A stretch of 64,000 nt of DNA from Hetaerina americana. Lineage: Eukaryota > Arthropoda > Insecta > Odonata > Calopterygidae. Position 1 is the first letter of the stretch, and every line of letters begins with the position of its first letter. This document shows positions 48,401-61,400 of the stretch, in pieces. The stretch lies in contig JAKTNV010000003.1 of the NCBI GenBank assembly GCA_022747635.1, positions 51,648,857-51,712,856 on the forward strand. The letters are read 5' to 3'. The notes below the pieces were generated by a model. The model ran no database searches and was not told where the DNA came from. It worked only from the letters and a program-made list of their open reading frames with translations. A program made the translations under genes and the position numbers.

Positions 48401-50199
48401 AGCTTTACTGGGAAATTTATGGGATCTCAAAAAAAAAAATGCCGTGGACCATAGCTATTTTGCGTTCTATAGCGAAGGATATACCAGAATTCAGTCATTA
48501 GTTGCATAGAATAGATTAAGTGGAGCATTAGAGAGCTACGAAATTTCATATCGAGCTGTAAAGGAATTACATACATACGCTCCCAGAAGTTTCAGGAAAG
48601 CAATTGAAGAAAATAGAAGCTGTTAAACTATCATTTTGCAAGTTTTATATACTAATGCTTATTAACGTGTTTAATTTGGACTGAGAAGATGCGGGATGGC
48701 ATGAGTAAAATATTCAGCGAATGAACTTCATTGAATTAGTAATAACGCCAAATGTGTAAAAACCCCTTCTCCATCCCTTTTCTCTATTTGAAAACATTAA
48801 GTCATAAATACTACTATTTTTGGAAATTCTGCTGGAAAATGATGTAAATAACATAAGCGATCGAATTCACGAAGACACTTAATGTAGTCAATGCCATGGA
48901 AAGCACTTAAAAGAGAGAAGATTAACTCGTCAGCCATTTTAGAAGGCGCAACACCTTGTGGAAGACGATTGTGGAAATCAAAGTGGAGGGAAAAATCTTC
49001 AGAAGAAGAACCCGGGGGAAATAAGAAAAAGCAGATGATGGCAGATACATAAGTAAAGAATATGAGCACATTTTGTGGGACAAATATGGAGTTTTAGCGA
49101 ACTATTCTAAGGTTGATGAATGCTGATAATGATAATTTTTTCACTCATATTTCCATGTATGAGACGTAATGAAAATACTGAGTTAATTATAGTTCCTTCT
49201 TTTCTATAATATTAAGTATTTGTCGAAAGACATTATCCCAATTTAAATGGTGTACATTATGTTCAACGAAATCAATGTAATACGGAAAGTATCATTCAAT
49301 TGGAATAAAATGTTCGCATACTTTACCAACGTGAACACCACAGGAAAAGGCGGCTTCAGAAAACAAAAAGACCATGAGCCAAAACCGAAACCATTTCTGT
49401 GATTATTATGAACTCCATGGGCGATTATAATTGAAGATATATAAAAACTTATGTAAAAATTGAATTTTGCATTATAAGAGACTCTCGAATACCCAGCATG
49501 AACTAACCTAGTCGTAAAATGTGATAATGGTTTATTAGTCACCATATGACTTTTATTAATAACCCTACGGATTGATTAGGAACAAGTGCATCGTCTATTA
49601 TTTTTAGCGTAAAAACTCTTGGTTTTTAAATTAACTCAGAGAAAATGCTGGAAATACCGCGCCCAAATTTAGTAGAGTCACCCGCTGCAGTAAACACAAG
49701 TACAATCGACCAGGCGCAAGTGAACATCGTTTCGACTGCGAAATTTATCTCATTTGATTTTTATGCGATTGAAGCGGTTTTTGAGTAAAGTTAACGGAAA
49801 ATGTCGGGACACAAGTTTCTCGGGTGCAACAGTGACATTGCTTGCTGTTCGCCCCAGAAGATGCTCGCTGCAATGAGGGAGAAAAGTTATATCAAACAGT
49901 TTCAATACGAAATCAAATTCGTATGCCAATTAAGCATCTCAAGTCTCAAAGAAGGTGCACCATCAACAATATTTTCAATTTCTCTTTTTACCAATTCCCA
50001 ACAAAAAACATAACCACGGAGGATTGATTTATGCTCATAAATAAGATTAATAAAAGAGTCACTAAGGCACTTGCGTGCATTGTTCAAAATTATTTATTCT
50101 ACCAATATCGCACAGGAGGAATTATGAACAACTTGAATGAATATTGATCAAACGGATGGCATTTGTCAAATCGTAACCTTGGGAGTAGGTAAGCTATTT
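45451..50199. other. AT-rich DNA with a CT-rich part, no recognised gene
   Basis: Nothing supported. The block 46900-47330 is CT-rich and keeps frames open on both strands. The frame 47890-48387 (165 codons) is the longest open frame outside the intact mariner on the plus strand, but it lacks any motif I recognise. The minus frame 48797-49069 is also unrecognised. Confidence 0.3.
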
Positions 50200-50780
50200 T
50201 GAAAAATAGACCACGGACTCCGTTGCAATGGGAGGATCCGTCTCGTAGGGGTTCGCTGGGGCAGAATAAGGGATGACAGGCAATGTGGCCGACAGGTGGA
50301 CTGACCGATTAAGAATAAATGAAAGGAACTCCTCTGCCTTTTGTGCGGATGAAACACCCCCGTGACGGAGAGTCTCGTCCGCGAGGGCGAGAGTGGATTG
50401 CACGCGGGGACGGCATAAAAAGGAATGGAACTATCGATGTACGGAGGGATACGGGGGGGGGGGGGGGGGTTAGGTGGCTTCTCTTTTGAGAAGCACGGTG
50501 TGGTGGGGCGGGATGGAGAATGGGGAATGGAGTCTGCGGAGCGGATTAGGGAGACTGAAAGGTGGGGGTTATGGGCCCATTGGGATGGAACGCCAAGGAG
50601 TCGGACGGCATCGCTGCACTGCCGTCATTTTCCACGCGGACGAAATCCTATTTATATGTAGCGCTGGAGAAGGATGTATCTCCGAGGAGTTGTGAATAAA
50701 ATATTGCGGAGGAATGTCGTGAATGCGAGCACGGATGTGTTAGCGGCAGGTGTGCCGGCGTAGCCAGAATTCCGATACAT
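50200..50780. other. GC-elevated block with an 18-base G run
   Basis: GC-elevated DNA containing an uninterrupted G18 run at 50453-50470, followed by further G-rich sequence on the same strand. The frames are low-complexity. It may form a quadruplex, and it is also a place where assembly errors are likely. Confidence 0.5.
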
Positions 50781-52448
50781 GTGTGAGGAGATGATTGGGG
50801 AATATTTAAGAGAAGTGAACCTTGCTTGGGAATAACTACAGGAATATCATACGAAAAAACCGGTGTAGTTATGGAAACGAGCGATTAATGGCAAGCTTCC
50901 TAGCTTTTAAGGTGTTTAAAGTCATCTGTGAATATAATGATTGTTTGGTTTACCGAAATCAATCCACCCTAATATGTGCTTGTATAACCCTGAGCAGCGA
51001 TTAGCAACGTACGCTAATCATTTGGACGCCTAGTACAAACAGTAGTTATGCATTTTACACACTTAAATATTATTTTTCCTGGCCGTCAAATTTGTCCGGG
51101 CGTGCTTGTAAACGTAAGTATTCTCCAAACATTGGAGGACATTATTCCTGCATGCTCTTCATTGCCGTTTCTTTGACCTTCCTCCGTGCTCAAGCCATAT
51201 TTTCTTTCGTGCTTCAAGCTTATATTAATGAAAACTTCTACTTTGAAACCACTTTGCAGATTGATTATGCTTGCGATATTCTAAAATCCATTATGCTAAC
51301 CGAGGTTTTCATTGCTTTTTCCACACGTAATGACAGTAAGTTCCATATTATTAGCTTTCTTATCGAAAATATTTGCTTTAGCATTGACATATTCTGCTAA
51401 GATACTTAGCGCTTTCTTGTTCACTTTCTCCATACTTACTATAGGGGTATTGTATTCATGAAAAAATTCGACTCCGGGATGGGTTTTTCAATCGCATATT
51501 AGCTGAACAATGATTAAACTGAGCATCAAGAAATGTTATATCTAACACATTTATTCAATATTATTTGAGATAAAGTCGGCGCCCCATCCTTGGCGCCGAC
51601 TCCTCCTTACGAAAAGGGAAAATGCCTACGACGGAAGGAAAAGTATTTTCGAAATAAAAGCATGTGTTTAGGAATGTACTTTAAGAAGAGATGATCTCGG
51701 GACTATTTATTCATTTCGCATTATAATGGAATAAGTTCGCGTCAATTTGTAATCCTATCATTGTATTTTGTCATAAAAGGGAGCCCAGCCCCACCATAGC
51801 CCAATGGAGAAAATCATTTGTCCACCACAAATATATATATTTTGGAATAGAAGTCAGTGTAGCAATGCTTATCATTAAAATCATGAGGAAGGAAAGTGCT
51901 CCGTTGGGTGAATGGGTACTTAATCAAATATTTCCCTATCTCTGTTAATGGCAGCAGCTTTTTTTATAAGAATTTGAAAACGCGTGCTAGTGTTTGTGAA
52001 GATGCAATGTATTCCAAAATTTAACAATAACGTAATTATACGTTATTGAAAAGAATGATAAATTTCACTTTCACCAACAGGCGTTATGGCCACCAACTAC
52101 AAAGTTTTCTAAGATTATTTACATGCCCATTAGGAAACGTAAACGAAAAAGAAGCTAAAGTGATGAATTTTTTTACTCGCACCAATGTCTGAGGTCCGGG
52201 AGGAGAAAGCGGGTGAGGCATTGTGACGGAGGATTCACGATAAGGCGTGTGAGAAGAAAGAGTTTTTGGAAGCGATGAGAAAGAGCAAATCCGATACGAA
52301 TTATCGGCGATGAAACTATACGTTTTTACGACAATATGCCACCTTTGAGGCGGCAGGAAAAGGGAAAGCCCCTCAGTGGTAAATGGTAGACCGGGATATT
52401 CCAATATTCTAATGAGAAGGTGAAGTGGATGAATAAAGAACACAAAAG
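50781..52448. other. AT-rich DNA, no recognised gene
   Basis: Nothing recognised. A small GC hairpin with 9-bp arms GTCGGCGCC/GGCGCCGAC lies at about 51575-51600. Frames 51092-51400 and 52084-52443 are open without motif. Confidence 0.3.
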
Positions 52449-52560
52449 AATCCCGGTAAAGTCAAATGATTTTTACGCTTTGAAATTGTTGCATTGAAAT
52501 GCGTATTAGCGGATGACTCCGTTAAAAGTTACTGTTGCGATATCTCCCGCAGTTTCTTGG
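52449..52560 (+). repeat. SINE-B copy iii, head-truncated
   Basis: Begins within the end of the tRNA-like head (AATCCCGGTAAAGTCAAATG) and continues through the shared body ATTAGCGGATGACTCCGTTA and AAAGTTACTGT. The A and B boxes are missing, so it is 5' truncated. Confidence 0.75.
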
Positions 52561-52726
52561 AATTTGTCAAAGGTATACACAGCCTAAGTGATTCAGTTGG
52601 CTTTAACCTCGTGGACTGTGGCGCGTCGCGCACGACTACGAATACGACTGTTACATGGTATGTACAGCATTTTGTCGCAACATCTTGTTCCTTAAGAGCC
52701 CCCAAAATGTCACAGCTTAAAAGGAT

Positions 52727-52834
52727 GCCTCGATAGATTAACTGGCTAAAGCCCCAGTCGGACATCGAGGGATCCAGGTTCGGATCTCGGTCAAGGCGAA
52801 TGATTTTTACACTCTGAAATTGCTACATTGAAAG
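52727..52834 (+). repeat. SINE-B copy iv
   Basis: The tRNA-like head GCCTCGATAGATTAACTGGC with B box GGTTCGGATCT (52777-52787) is followed by TCAAGGCGAATGATTTTTAC and a short body that stops soon after. It lies 166 bp downstream of copy iii in the same orientation. Confidence 0.75.
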
Positions 52835-54216
52835 AACGCAAAAGGTTTAGACCACTGTCAAAGGGAAGGAATTTTAAGTGAACGGAGGGAGAATATCATT
52901 TTTTTTCAATCTGATAAAAATCCCCTTCAAGATACCTTATCGGTACTTCTGTTTTTCCATTTCTTTTCAAGTCTAGCAAAACTTATTCTCGCCAACTGCT
53001 CAAAAGTTTAAAAAATTTCAATTATAAGTTTCATTTCAGCCATTTTTAACCTGATATTTTTCGAAAGTCAAGCTAATGGGACGTTAATTCATGCTTTTGA
53101 CAGTTGAGTCAAGAAAAAAAAGCGTTGTAAATTTCGGGATATCGTTCTCGGCAGGAAACCGCCGGAGAAATGAAAGTTTAACCCGCAAACATTTTCCAGG
53201 CATTTTATAGACTTTGATAAACTCAGCGTTTCGTTAAATATTTCCGTATCCACTCAAAAACTGTAAAAGAAAATGATTAAAACACTTTAAAACTCTCATT
53301 ACACTTTTAACAATGCCTTTGAACTTGCATAAGATACAAATCTCAGTTACACGCGTGTATATTTTAATGCGCATAAAAAAGAATAAGCTTGAAGAGAGAT
53401 TTAATGTGCAAAAAAGTAAATTATAAAATGCTGTGACGGGTAATAAATACCCGAGTCTTAAACAAATGTCGACCTACCAAAGGTTTCCGATTTTTCCCCA
53501 ATCAACCATTTCCGACCTACAGAACCGAAAGTGAGGCGAGCGCGTACCGGGCGAATAGGAAGGTTGGATGGTTGACGCCAGTGCGAGGGTTGCCGTGATG
53601 AAAGGGGAGAAGGAGTATGATGGGTAACTTAAGATAGGGGGCTGCGGATGATATAAAATATGGAAGCAACGTCCAGGGATTGGTTATGAATTTTTAAAGC
53701 TGTTTTCGTTTCAGGCTCTTACCAAATATTCATTCACATACAGACATCAATACTCCCTGAACATTTACCTGCTCCCTCAACTCCTTTACACTTATTCTAA
53801 CGTCATACGGAAGACCGGTTTAAAAAAATTTATTTTCGAAATGGCACGGCCATTTGTTCTTTGTGAGTGATTGCCTTACCTGCAAGGACTATGAAATAAG
53901 GGAGCACGCCGTTCAAGTGCGCTCCATACTTTCTGCTGTCAGATGGAAAAATGGATGAATATATGAATCTATTTGTCTTTATTGAGACTCTCTGTGAATT
54001 TATTTCCCTCGGCCGAGATTTAAGGTGATCGTATGTGCCGTTAAAATAAGGAGTATCCGCGTTTATTCATGGAAAAGTCGAATACTAATAACTTTAGCTC
54101 TACATATCAATCTTCCATAGTAGAAATGAAATCCATTTTACATTTCCAACGTCTACAGGTATATCTTGATATTCATGGTGCATGGCAAAGGTAATAAAGT
54201 AATCTTATTTCAATCT
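52835..54216. other. AT-rich DNA, no recognised gene
   Basis: No supported feature. Confidence 0.3.
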
Positions 54217-54255
54217 ATTCGTATGAATAATATTCGTATGAATAATATTCGTATA
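54217..54255 (+). repeat. 15-bp tandem repeat
   Basis: ATTCGTATGAATAAT is repeated twice exactly (54217-54231 and 54232-54246), followed by a partial third unit. Confidence 0.85.
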
Positions 54256-54469
54256 TATAATTTTAAAGATAGCACCTTTATGGCATTCGCCAATGTTCGA
54301 TGGACACGCATATACACAGATAAAAAAAATTTTTTTTAAGAAAGATAAATGAAACTGAATGTAACTCGCTTTTCGGTGATCTCAGCCACCTTCATAATAG
54401 TACGAGGAGTAATTAGTCAGAGCAACTATTTTCGGTTTCATTAATATTTTCTACAATTTAAAAAAAATC

Positions 54470-54478
<9 letters not shown>

Positions 54479-54565
<87 letters not shown>
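54479..54565. repeat. (TG)n-(TA)n-(CA)n compound microsatellite
   Basis: Short TG units (54474-54478), about 75 bp of TA, then CA units to 54565. The array is self-complementary end to end, so it can fold into a long cruciform. Confidence 0.95.
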
Positions 54566-56129
54566 TTAAAACAATGCATTAGAGTGTTCATTCTTATTAA
54601 AATAATAGATAAATGCAAGGGAATTTGATCAAATTAAAGAAATTTATTTATAAGAACGATAAATATTTTAACAAAGTCTATGAATCAGAATTCATTTTTT
54701 ATTACAGCTGAAGGCTTCCTCCATTTCGATCTTAATTTTTAATCAGGCACTAAATTTGGAATATTATTATGGCCACCAAATCACTGAAGACAAGCTCTGC
54801 ATCGGATCCTACCTAGTTCTTATGTCTTCCAAAGATTCATCCCATCACATCAACTATGAGACATGTCAATTTCTAGCACAGGAAGCAAGAATAAGAAAAA
54901 TAAAGAAAGTAGAAACCTTTCATCGAGTCGGTGAGTTACACTTTTTCATTGAATGTAAAATATAGGAAGGGTGGTTTCGCCACTGAAAAAAGTTTTCAAA
55001 GATTTATTTTCAACGTCCTGGCTCCACCTCTTTCGGAATGAGCTTCTGTGAGCCTTAACCGGGGGAAAAGATACAACAAAAGGAGGCTTATATGAAAATA
55101 ATATGTCTTCATGTTTACCTGCAAGCCACAAAATATTGAATGTCATGGGATGTGAGCAACAATGGTATTGGGGATGGGAAAGGATTTAAAGTCATTGGAA
55201 TTGAAGTAGAGGCGTTTACGTTGCTGTCATAACGTACTTCTCGCTCTTCCTATTTTCAAAAGATTTCCCATTCTTGCTATTTAATGTTCCTCTTTTAATC
55301 GGTAATTATAAGCAGGCCAACAAATGGAACTTTCGTCGTAAACCCTATAAAATTCTAAAATATTTCAATAACTTGTCTAGCGTTAAATGTTTTCTCATCT
55401 AATGATTGATTCCCAGTCATGGTCTGCAAGCAATGTAGTAGTACCATTTTTCATCTCTCTGAAGTAGTGTTTAATGCATCGGACTCTCTTTCGTTACTTT
55501 CTTTCGTCATCACGAAAAATTTTCTCCGTTGGACCCAAAGTATTGGAAGTGAAACTAACTAAATTATAACTGGAAAAAGTCACGTTTCAATGCTTGTCAC
55601 CTTCCTTTAAATCATTTTTGCCAATCGTAAAATAAAACTCAATTTTTGCGTTTGATTTTCTACAAATGCTTGGGAAATTCAAGGAAAATTGTAAAATAAT
55701 GTTTACGTCAAAATAATAAACCGGATTAACCAATTCAAATTCATATGAACTAATGTGTAAACAACATTCCCGGGTATTGTTTCTGTTTCTGTTTCTTCAC
55801 TTCCTTTGATATTAAACGGGTAATCACGCAAATCGATGGCGCGTTGTAGGTTTTATCATATCTTCATATCCTTCGGTGACATCCTTAAATAAGTGAAACC
55901 TAGAATCCTCCCATACATAACCACCCCATGGTATCATTTTTAAGGTTTCAATGGCCAATTGTACACAGCTTTAACTCATTGATTAGCTAAAAGGGAAATT
56001 TATTTCGTTCTTTCTGACCTTAAACATATTACTGAAAGACTACATATCACCTAGACTAATGTATTATGGGGACAGTGGGATGTAGCAACCCAATAAAGAG
56101 TCACTACACCCTGAGCTGAAGAGGAAAAA
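54566..56129. other. AT-rich DNA, no recognised gene
   Basis: No supported feature. The frame 54756-54965 is open but unrecognised. Confidence 0.3.
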
Positions 56130-56830
56130 CCTTAAAAAATTCAATGGAAGGGAATGAGACGGAAGAAGTGGGATGGAGTGGAGTGTTATGGATCCCAGGG
56201 AACCCCGGCGGGTCCATCAATCCCAGAGAGGAGCAAGAGGGCAGCGGTGGGTGGTGTCGGTCGTGTACCAGGCAGTCACCTGCTATCAACCCCACAGTGG
56301 CGATGCGCCGAGGGATTGTGTGGGTTTGTGAAGTATGGGGACGCAGGGGGGGGGGACAGGGGTTATGGTGAGCGAAGGGGAGGCACAGGTCAAGGGGATT
56401 TTCGAAAGAGATGGGATTCCCAACAGCGCCAATAAAAACAGTCGAACACCACGACGCCTATCACGGGGACGTCCTCACTTTCCATTATCTTTACGAGAAG
56501 GGCGCCCTCGCGTTTAATCCACCGGAATTAAGCAGATGGGGTACGGGATCAGGGTTGAGAGTGGACGGGGGTGTGGGTGGAAAGAGTTTGGGGGGGTGGC
56601 ACGGGACCAGCTGGAATCGGAGAGGAAATCACGAGAGAGGTGGCGCCACCCCGTGACCTCCTCCCCACCAATAGTCTGCCGTCTGCCCCCGGATATCGCC
56701 TAGCTTGAATGGAGAGGGAGAGGGTGGCACTGTATTGAGGAGGTTTTTCATTATCGGGCGGGGGATGAGGTGTGTGGGGACAGGAGGGGAGGGGAACAAA
56801 TATCGCACCAAGAATTGGCTGAGGTAGCCG
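56130..56830. other. GC-elevated, G-rich block
   Basis: The plus strand is G-rich, with overlapping low-complexity frames on both strands (for example 56154-56435 + and 56549-56854 -). No recognised domain or clear splice site. It may be regulatory or promoter-proximal DNA, which is unproven. Confidence 0.3.
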
Positions 56831-57608
56831 AAGAGTAATTACATGTGCAAGCATAAGATGCCGGCCCCCGAAGATTACTACCCGTCTGAATGTGCAACGG
56901 ACGAATTCATTGATTTGGATTTCACTCTTTTTGCGCTTTTTTTATCCCTAATAGAGCCTACCGATCACGTAGCGTACCATTCTTGGGTGTTTTTATGTCC
57001 GTTGGAAACAGGGGAAAATAATCCCATTCGTCACTACAATTTCAGGTCTCCAGTGCGGTATCACACATATATTTGTAGTCGCGTGTGGAGACACCTTAAC
57101 TGAAACATTTTGGTTTTATTGCATTTGAATATCGTCCCTGCGAGGGAGGTGAGATGGATGAAGTGGGAGTTTCGCTTTAGGTTCCCAATACTTAAAGAGA
57201 AGTAGAATAATTTAATAGTGTTCCGCTCCACGACGCCTTCTCCCGCCGACCCCCGACGACCTTCCCTCTCATCCCGAGGGTGCCACCGCAACCGCATACA
57301 AATATGGCGTTTGCCACAGCTTCAGTCTCAATCCAAGGGAATATCGTCGCTTAGAGAGCTCTTAGACCTTCATAAATCCTGTCTCTCGGCTGTTGTGAGC
57401 CGTGACGGTAGAAACTATTTTGAATTAAGAGAACGTCCTGCTCGGAGGCATTTTCGGCTTTCAAATATTTTATTTAGTTAAAGTAGAATAAATAATTTGA
57501 GAATTGTCCTAAAGTCAGCAAATCCCGGGTAGGCAGGTAAAATCAATGGTTGGGAGGGGCTTAGTCAAATGGGAAAATAATGCTTTACCGAAAAAAATAC
57601 TATACACT
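56831..57608. other. No recognised gene
   Basis: Frames 56843-57103 and 57218-57481 are open but unrecognised. Confidence 0.3.
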
Positions 57609-57656
57609 ATGAAATAAAGAACACGGATGTATTCGTCCACTGGATTTTATTGAGGT

Positions 57657-57700
57657 ACATACAACTAGTTTCAACGCTTAAGCGTCATAATCAGGTACGC
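57657..57700 (-). ncRNA. Hammerhead-like motif, left arm (core mutated)
   Basis: Minus-strand order: stem I GCGTAC, core CTGATTA (G8 of CUGANGA changed to T), extra T, stem II GACGC TTAA GCGTT, GAAAC, TA, GT, cleavage position T, stem I 3' strand GTATGT (6 pairs including G-U). The change at G8, an essential residue in hammerheads, predicts loss of activity. Confidence 0.5.
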
Positions 57701-57719
57701 TGTGATAATGTGAAGGTGA

Positions 57720-57763
57720 AGGTATCTGATGATGACGCTTAAGCGTTGAAACTAGTTGTACCT
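57720..57763 (+). ncRNA. Type I hammerhead ribozyme-like motif, right arm
   Basis: Plus-strand order: stem I AGGTAT (57720-57725), exact core CTGATGA (57726-57732), one extra T, stem II GACGC/GCGTT around TTAA, GAA (57748-57750), minimal stem III AC/GT around TA, cleavage position T57757 (a GUU triplet), stem I 3' strand GTACCT (57758-57763). All conserved core bases are present. The unusual points are the unpaired base before stem II and a two-pair stem III; a short stem III is known from the retroelement-borne type I class. Confidence 0.65.
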
Positions 57764-57806
57764 CAATTAAATTCAGTTCACGAATGCAATCTGTTCCTTA
57801 TTTCAT

Positions 57807-58178
57807 GGACGTGAACTTCCTCATAGTTGAGTCGAAAACCATCGCATTCACTTTACATTATTCCATTCAAATAGTAAAAACTTTTCCAAATGATTATTGT
57901 GCATGAATAAGTAAACCGTGCCTTCGAAAAGGGAGGGGTCCTTTCTATTTGGGAAATACGGTTTGAAGGTCAACACCCACTTGTCAGCCACAACGCGTCA
58001 AGCATTGGTGCATATGTGATTGCATGCCACCAGGGGCAAACATCCCCTCCAAAAACCTTTTGCGCGCGGATGTCAGAAATACCCATACCCATTAAGTATG
58101 GTCATTAAATATTAGACTGTCCCAACCAAATTTTGCATGTATTTTATAAAGAATGTTTAACACTTCTTTGCTTATTAT
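57807..58178. other. Spacer, nothing recognised
   Basis: No supported feature between the foldback element and SINE-A copy 3. Confidence 0.3.
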
Positions 58179-58425
58179 GGGGGACGTGGCAGTCTAGTTC
58201 TTAGAGAGCTACTGATCGGAGAGCCCGGTTTCGATTCCGGGTGACGCCTCTGGATACCCTCAGCTTTACCCAAGCTGTATGATTTTTCAAGTACTTCCTG
58301 GGAAACCACAGGCAGCTGATGCAAGAATTTTACTCGTCGTTGGGCTTAGTAATAGGATAGCTCTGTCCTTACCTATCAAACCTACCTTCGGGTTAATAAC
58401 TTTGATTTGGCATCAATTGCTTCAA
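58179..58425 (+). repeat. SINE-A copy 3, tRNA-derived SINE
   Basis: The head GGGGGACGTGGCAGTCTAGT covers the A-box region, with a B box GGTTTCGATTCC at about 58228-58239. The body is shared with copies 1 and 2 (ACCCTCAGCTTTACCCAAGC, CTTCCTGGGAAACCA) and is internally shortened. The tail CCTACCTTCGGGTTAATAAC matches the tail of copy 2. Confidence 0.8.
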
Positions 58426-61400
58426 GATTCATGCGTCCATGATACGTTTGATTTAATCAAAGTTTAACGGTAAAGTTCACAGAGATGGTCCTTCATTAAG
58501 ATTGTGGAGACTGGAATACTCAACTGTCCTTATCACTCTTCTGTTTGCAGGTGGTACCACGCTATTTTAGTAGTGACTAAGATGGTAAACGCAATGAGGG
58601 ATTTATCAGTGAGAAATTCTCAACATCTGGTCAACTCGTGTCAGATAACCGTACGGTTACTTTGTCACTTAATTAGACCAGTGGTATCTACTCTTATTGA
58701 AGAAGGATGAATATTAAGAAAGGTAACTCTTCACTGCACACCATTAGGGTACAATTATAAACGTATGACTTGTAACAGACAATTATGTTATTTAACACGC
58801 GAAATAATGGGATACCAAAATAAAAAAGTAATATTAATTGTCACTCCGTAAAATAATCCACATTTGTCGCAGGAAAATTAAGAAATAGCGTTAAAATGTT
58901 GAAACTCGATTACTGGGCTTTTAATATTTAAAGAGGACTAATTTTTTTTATGCACGCTGAACATTATAGATAATGAATTTATAGAATGAGGATTGGTCTC
59001 AAGGTATTGTTTTGATTTTCTGATCATCTGCAGCAAAAAAAATATTCAAGACGACATTGGAGGTTTTTTTTCCACAAGACTCCATTTTTCCCTCATAAAT
59101 GTATCTCTTGTACGAAAGGGTGTTTCTTTTAGGATGATTCATGGGCCTAGAATCAACAGCGGCTAAAACACCCATGATAAGATTGTGTTCCGAGACCAGA
59201 GTCAAATGAGACCGAATGTAAATAAAAGAAAATGAGTCATTATTGCATCATGAAGTCTCAAAAGATTGAGATTTCTGTCAGAGTGGATTTGAAAAAAATA
59301 TTAAAATATAATAGGCAACATTTGTTTCAACATTTTACCACAATATTTTTATATTTCTACGAATTGCTAAAAGTTTTGGCAATGCTTTCATTGGTATTAA
59401 GAGTTTTTTAGAAATTCATTGATTATAGCAGGGATGTAGCGATGGGAAGGAAGTACTCAGTAGAAGAAAAACGTACATCTGAATGAAATTTAAATTAACC
59501 GGATTGGCTGCGATCAATGAAACGCCAGAGAGGACAGACAGAGTTTATTATTGAACTAACGAGGCATGTTATTTGGATTTTCTTTTACACTGCGTTCAAG
59601 TTGGGTTAACAGGATAACTTGAAGAAAAATCTATTCCGGTAGTATTACTCCGGCTAAACTGTGAATTCATCACTGTGCAGATTACTAACGATTATTTATT
59701 AATGCAACCCCTTCAGCAGATTTTAGTTTTCCTTACAAACAATTGGAGTATTTAAAGAGGAGGAGGGAGCGACTGCGATGGTTGTTTTCACCGTCTTGAC
59801 CGTACTTCCACCTTTAAGATATATATTGATCCTTCCGAACTAATGAAGAAAACTAATGTACTGGCACTTGACTGCCGGAAAATTATGTAGTTATCTTTTT
59901 CTACCTTAAAAATACTAATAAAAGGATATGCCTATTTAAATATCAGTATATGTATTTGTTCGCATTCAGAATTTTTCGCGAAAACAATTTAAAACTAAGA
60001 TAGGGCATGGCTATATTTTAGAGTGATTATTTCCTATCTACAACAATTTTGTACCTAGAAGGTGTTGTAAATTGACCAGTATGGCGTGGTTAGTGGCTTG
60101 TCTATTATTCTCATAATTTTGGTTATGTAATAGCTCATTAGGTTTTCTATGCATATTGATTATCGAGAAATATTTGAGCATAAGTGGTGATTCATTATTG
60201 AAGGGTGTGTAGCCATCGATCAGCAAACTATCGATGCAGAAAAATAGAAGGCAATAAAAACGTAGAATACCATGATTTCAATAATGATGATCGTGACTTT
60301 TTTTTACATGCAATCCAAATTAAAGTAGTGATATCGTTAAATGGTAAGCGATACATTTGCCATCGCCAAATTATTGCCATGCGATGACGCACCCGAAAAT
60401 TACGTTCAAACAAAAATGGATCACATCTTTATTCATTTCTCTTTTCACCCTTCTGAAATACCCGATTTATTGAAATGGAATTGTGCTCTCCGGCGTTGAC
60501 CTAGTTTTAAAAGTCGAGCAAATGACTTACATTCCCTCGGAATGTGAATAATGGAAGAGTAACGTGTAACAAGGCAAGAGAGCTAGTATAGCGATATGGG
60601 AGGGTATGGAATCGGAAGGTTTTAAAGGGGAAGAAAGGAAATGAATAACAGGCACGAGGGACAGATTCTGAAAAACAACGACCGTAACTGCATTTAAGGT
60701 GTTTGCCAAGAATTCCGACCTCATCAGATTTCTCTTACTACATTTGCCAGAAATATTTGCAAAATTTGCCCGTAATCATCGGAATATTCTTTGATATTCC
60801 CACTCCGTAGGGACCATTCAAGTACCTGCATTTCTGTATGAATTATAGCAATAAGGCAGTAATTATGGGAGTAAGATGTAATAAAGAGGTTCTACTCCTC
60901 CCGATTACTCTCTTGTGCGCGTTTGTATGTATCAGAAACGTTGCCCACGGAATGCCCAGTTTAACGCTCATTTCAATACATTTATCGTAGAAAAGTTTTA
61001 TACTTTTCTTGTGATTTTATCATTACAAAATCCTAGGACTCCAACCCTTTTTTTGAGGGTAGTGTACCTTCTTTACATGATGGTCTATTTTCAAATCCCT
61101 ACAGTGGTGACCACTTTACACTTTCTGATCGCTACTTCACACCCAATTGTAGATAAATAGATAGAGGTCTTTATTTGGGCAAAATTGAGACCAAATGGTC
61201 CCCTCTTCCATTTAACCCATAATTGTATGTATTTAAGAAAAATTATAAATAGTATTTTCTCCCCGGCCAAATTTTTCCCTTTTGCTCATTAATGCTCAGG
61301 CTTAGATAATCTTTTCCTTCATATTTAATTTAAGTTCATAACTACACTAATCTATTTTCAAATGTACTATATCCTACTCCTGTGCCGTGTGGACAATGTG

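Larger units (their letters stand above)
57609..57806. mobile_element. Foldback element with a hammerhead in each arm
   Basis: Two ~85-bp arms (about 57609-57694 and 57723-57806) are inverted copies of each other around a ~28-bp spacer. Shared landmarks are ATGAAATAA at the outer ends, TTGAGGTAC, and the core CAACTAGTTTCAACGCTTAA with its inverse. The left arm has a 4-bp insertion (CATA). Each arm contains a hammerhead-like core, on opposite strands. There is no ORF. Penelope-like elements and animal retrozymes are the known carriers of such motifs, so this is inferred to be a short derivative of one of them. No target duplication was identified. Confidence 0.7.
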
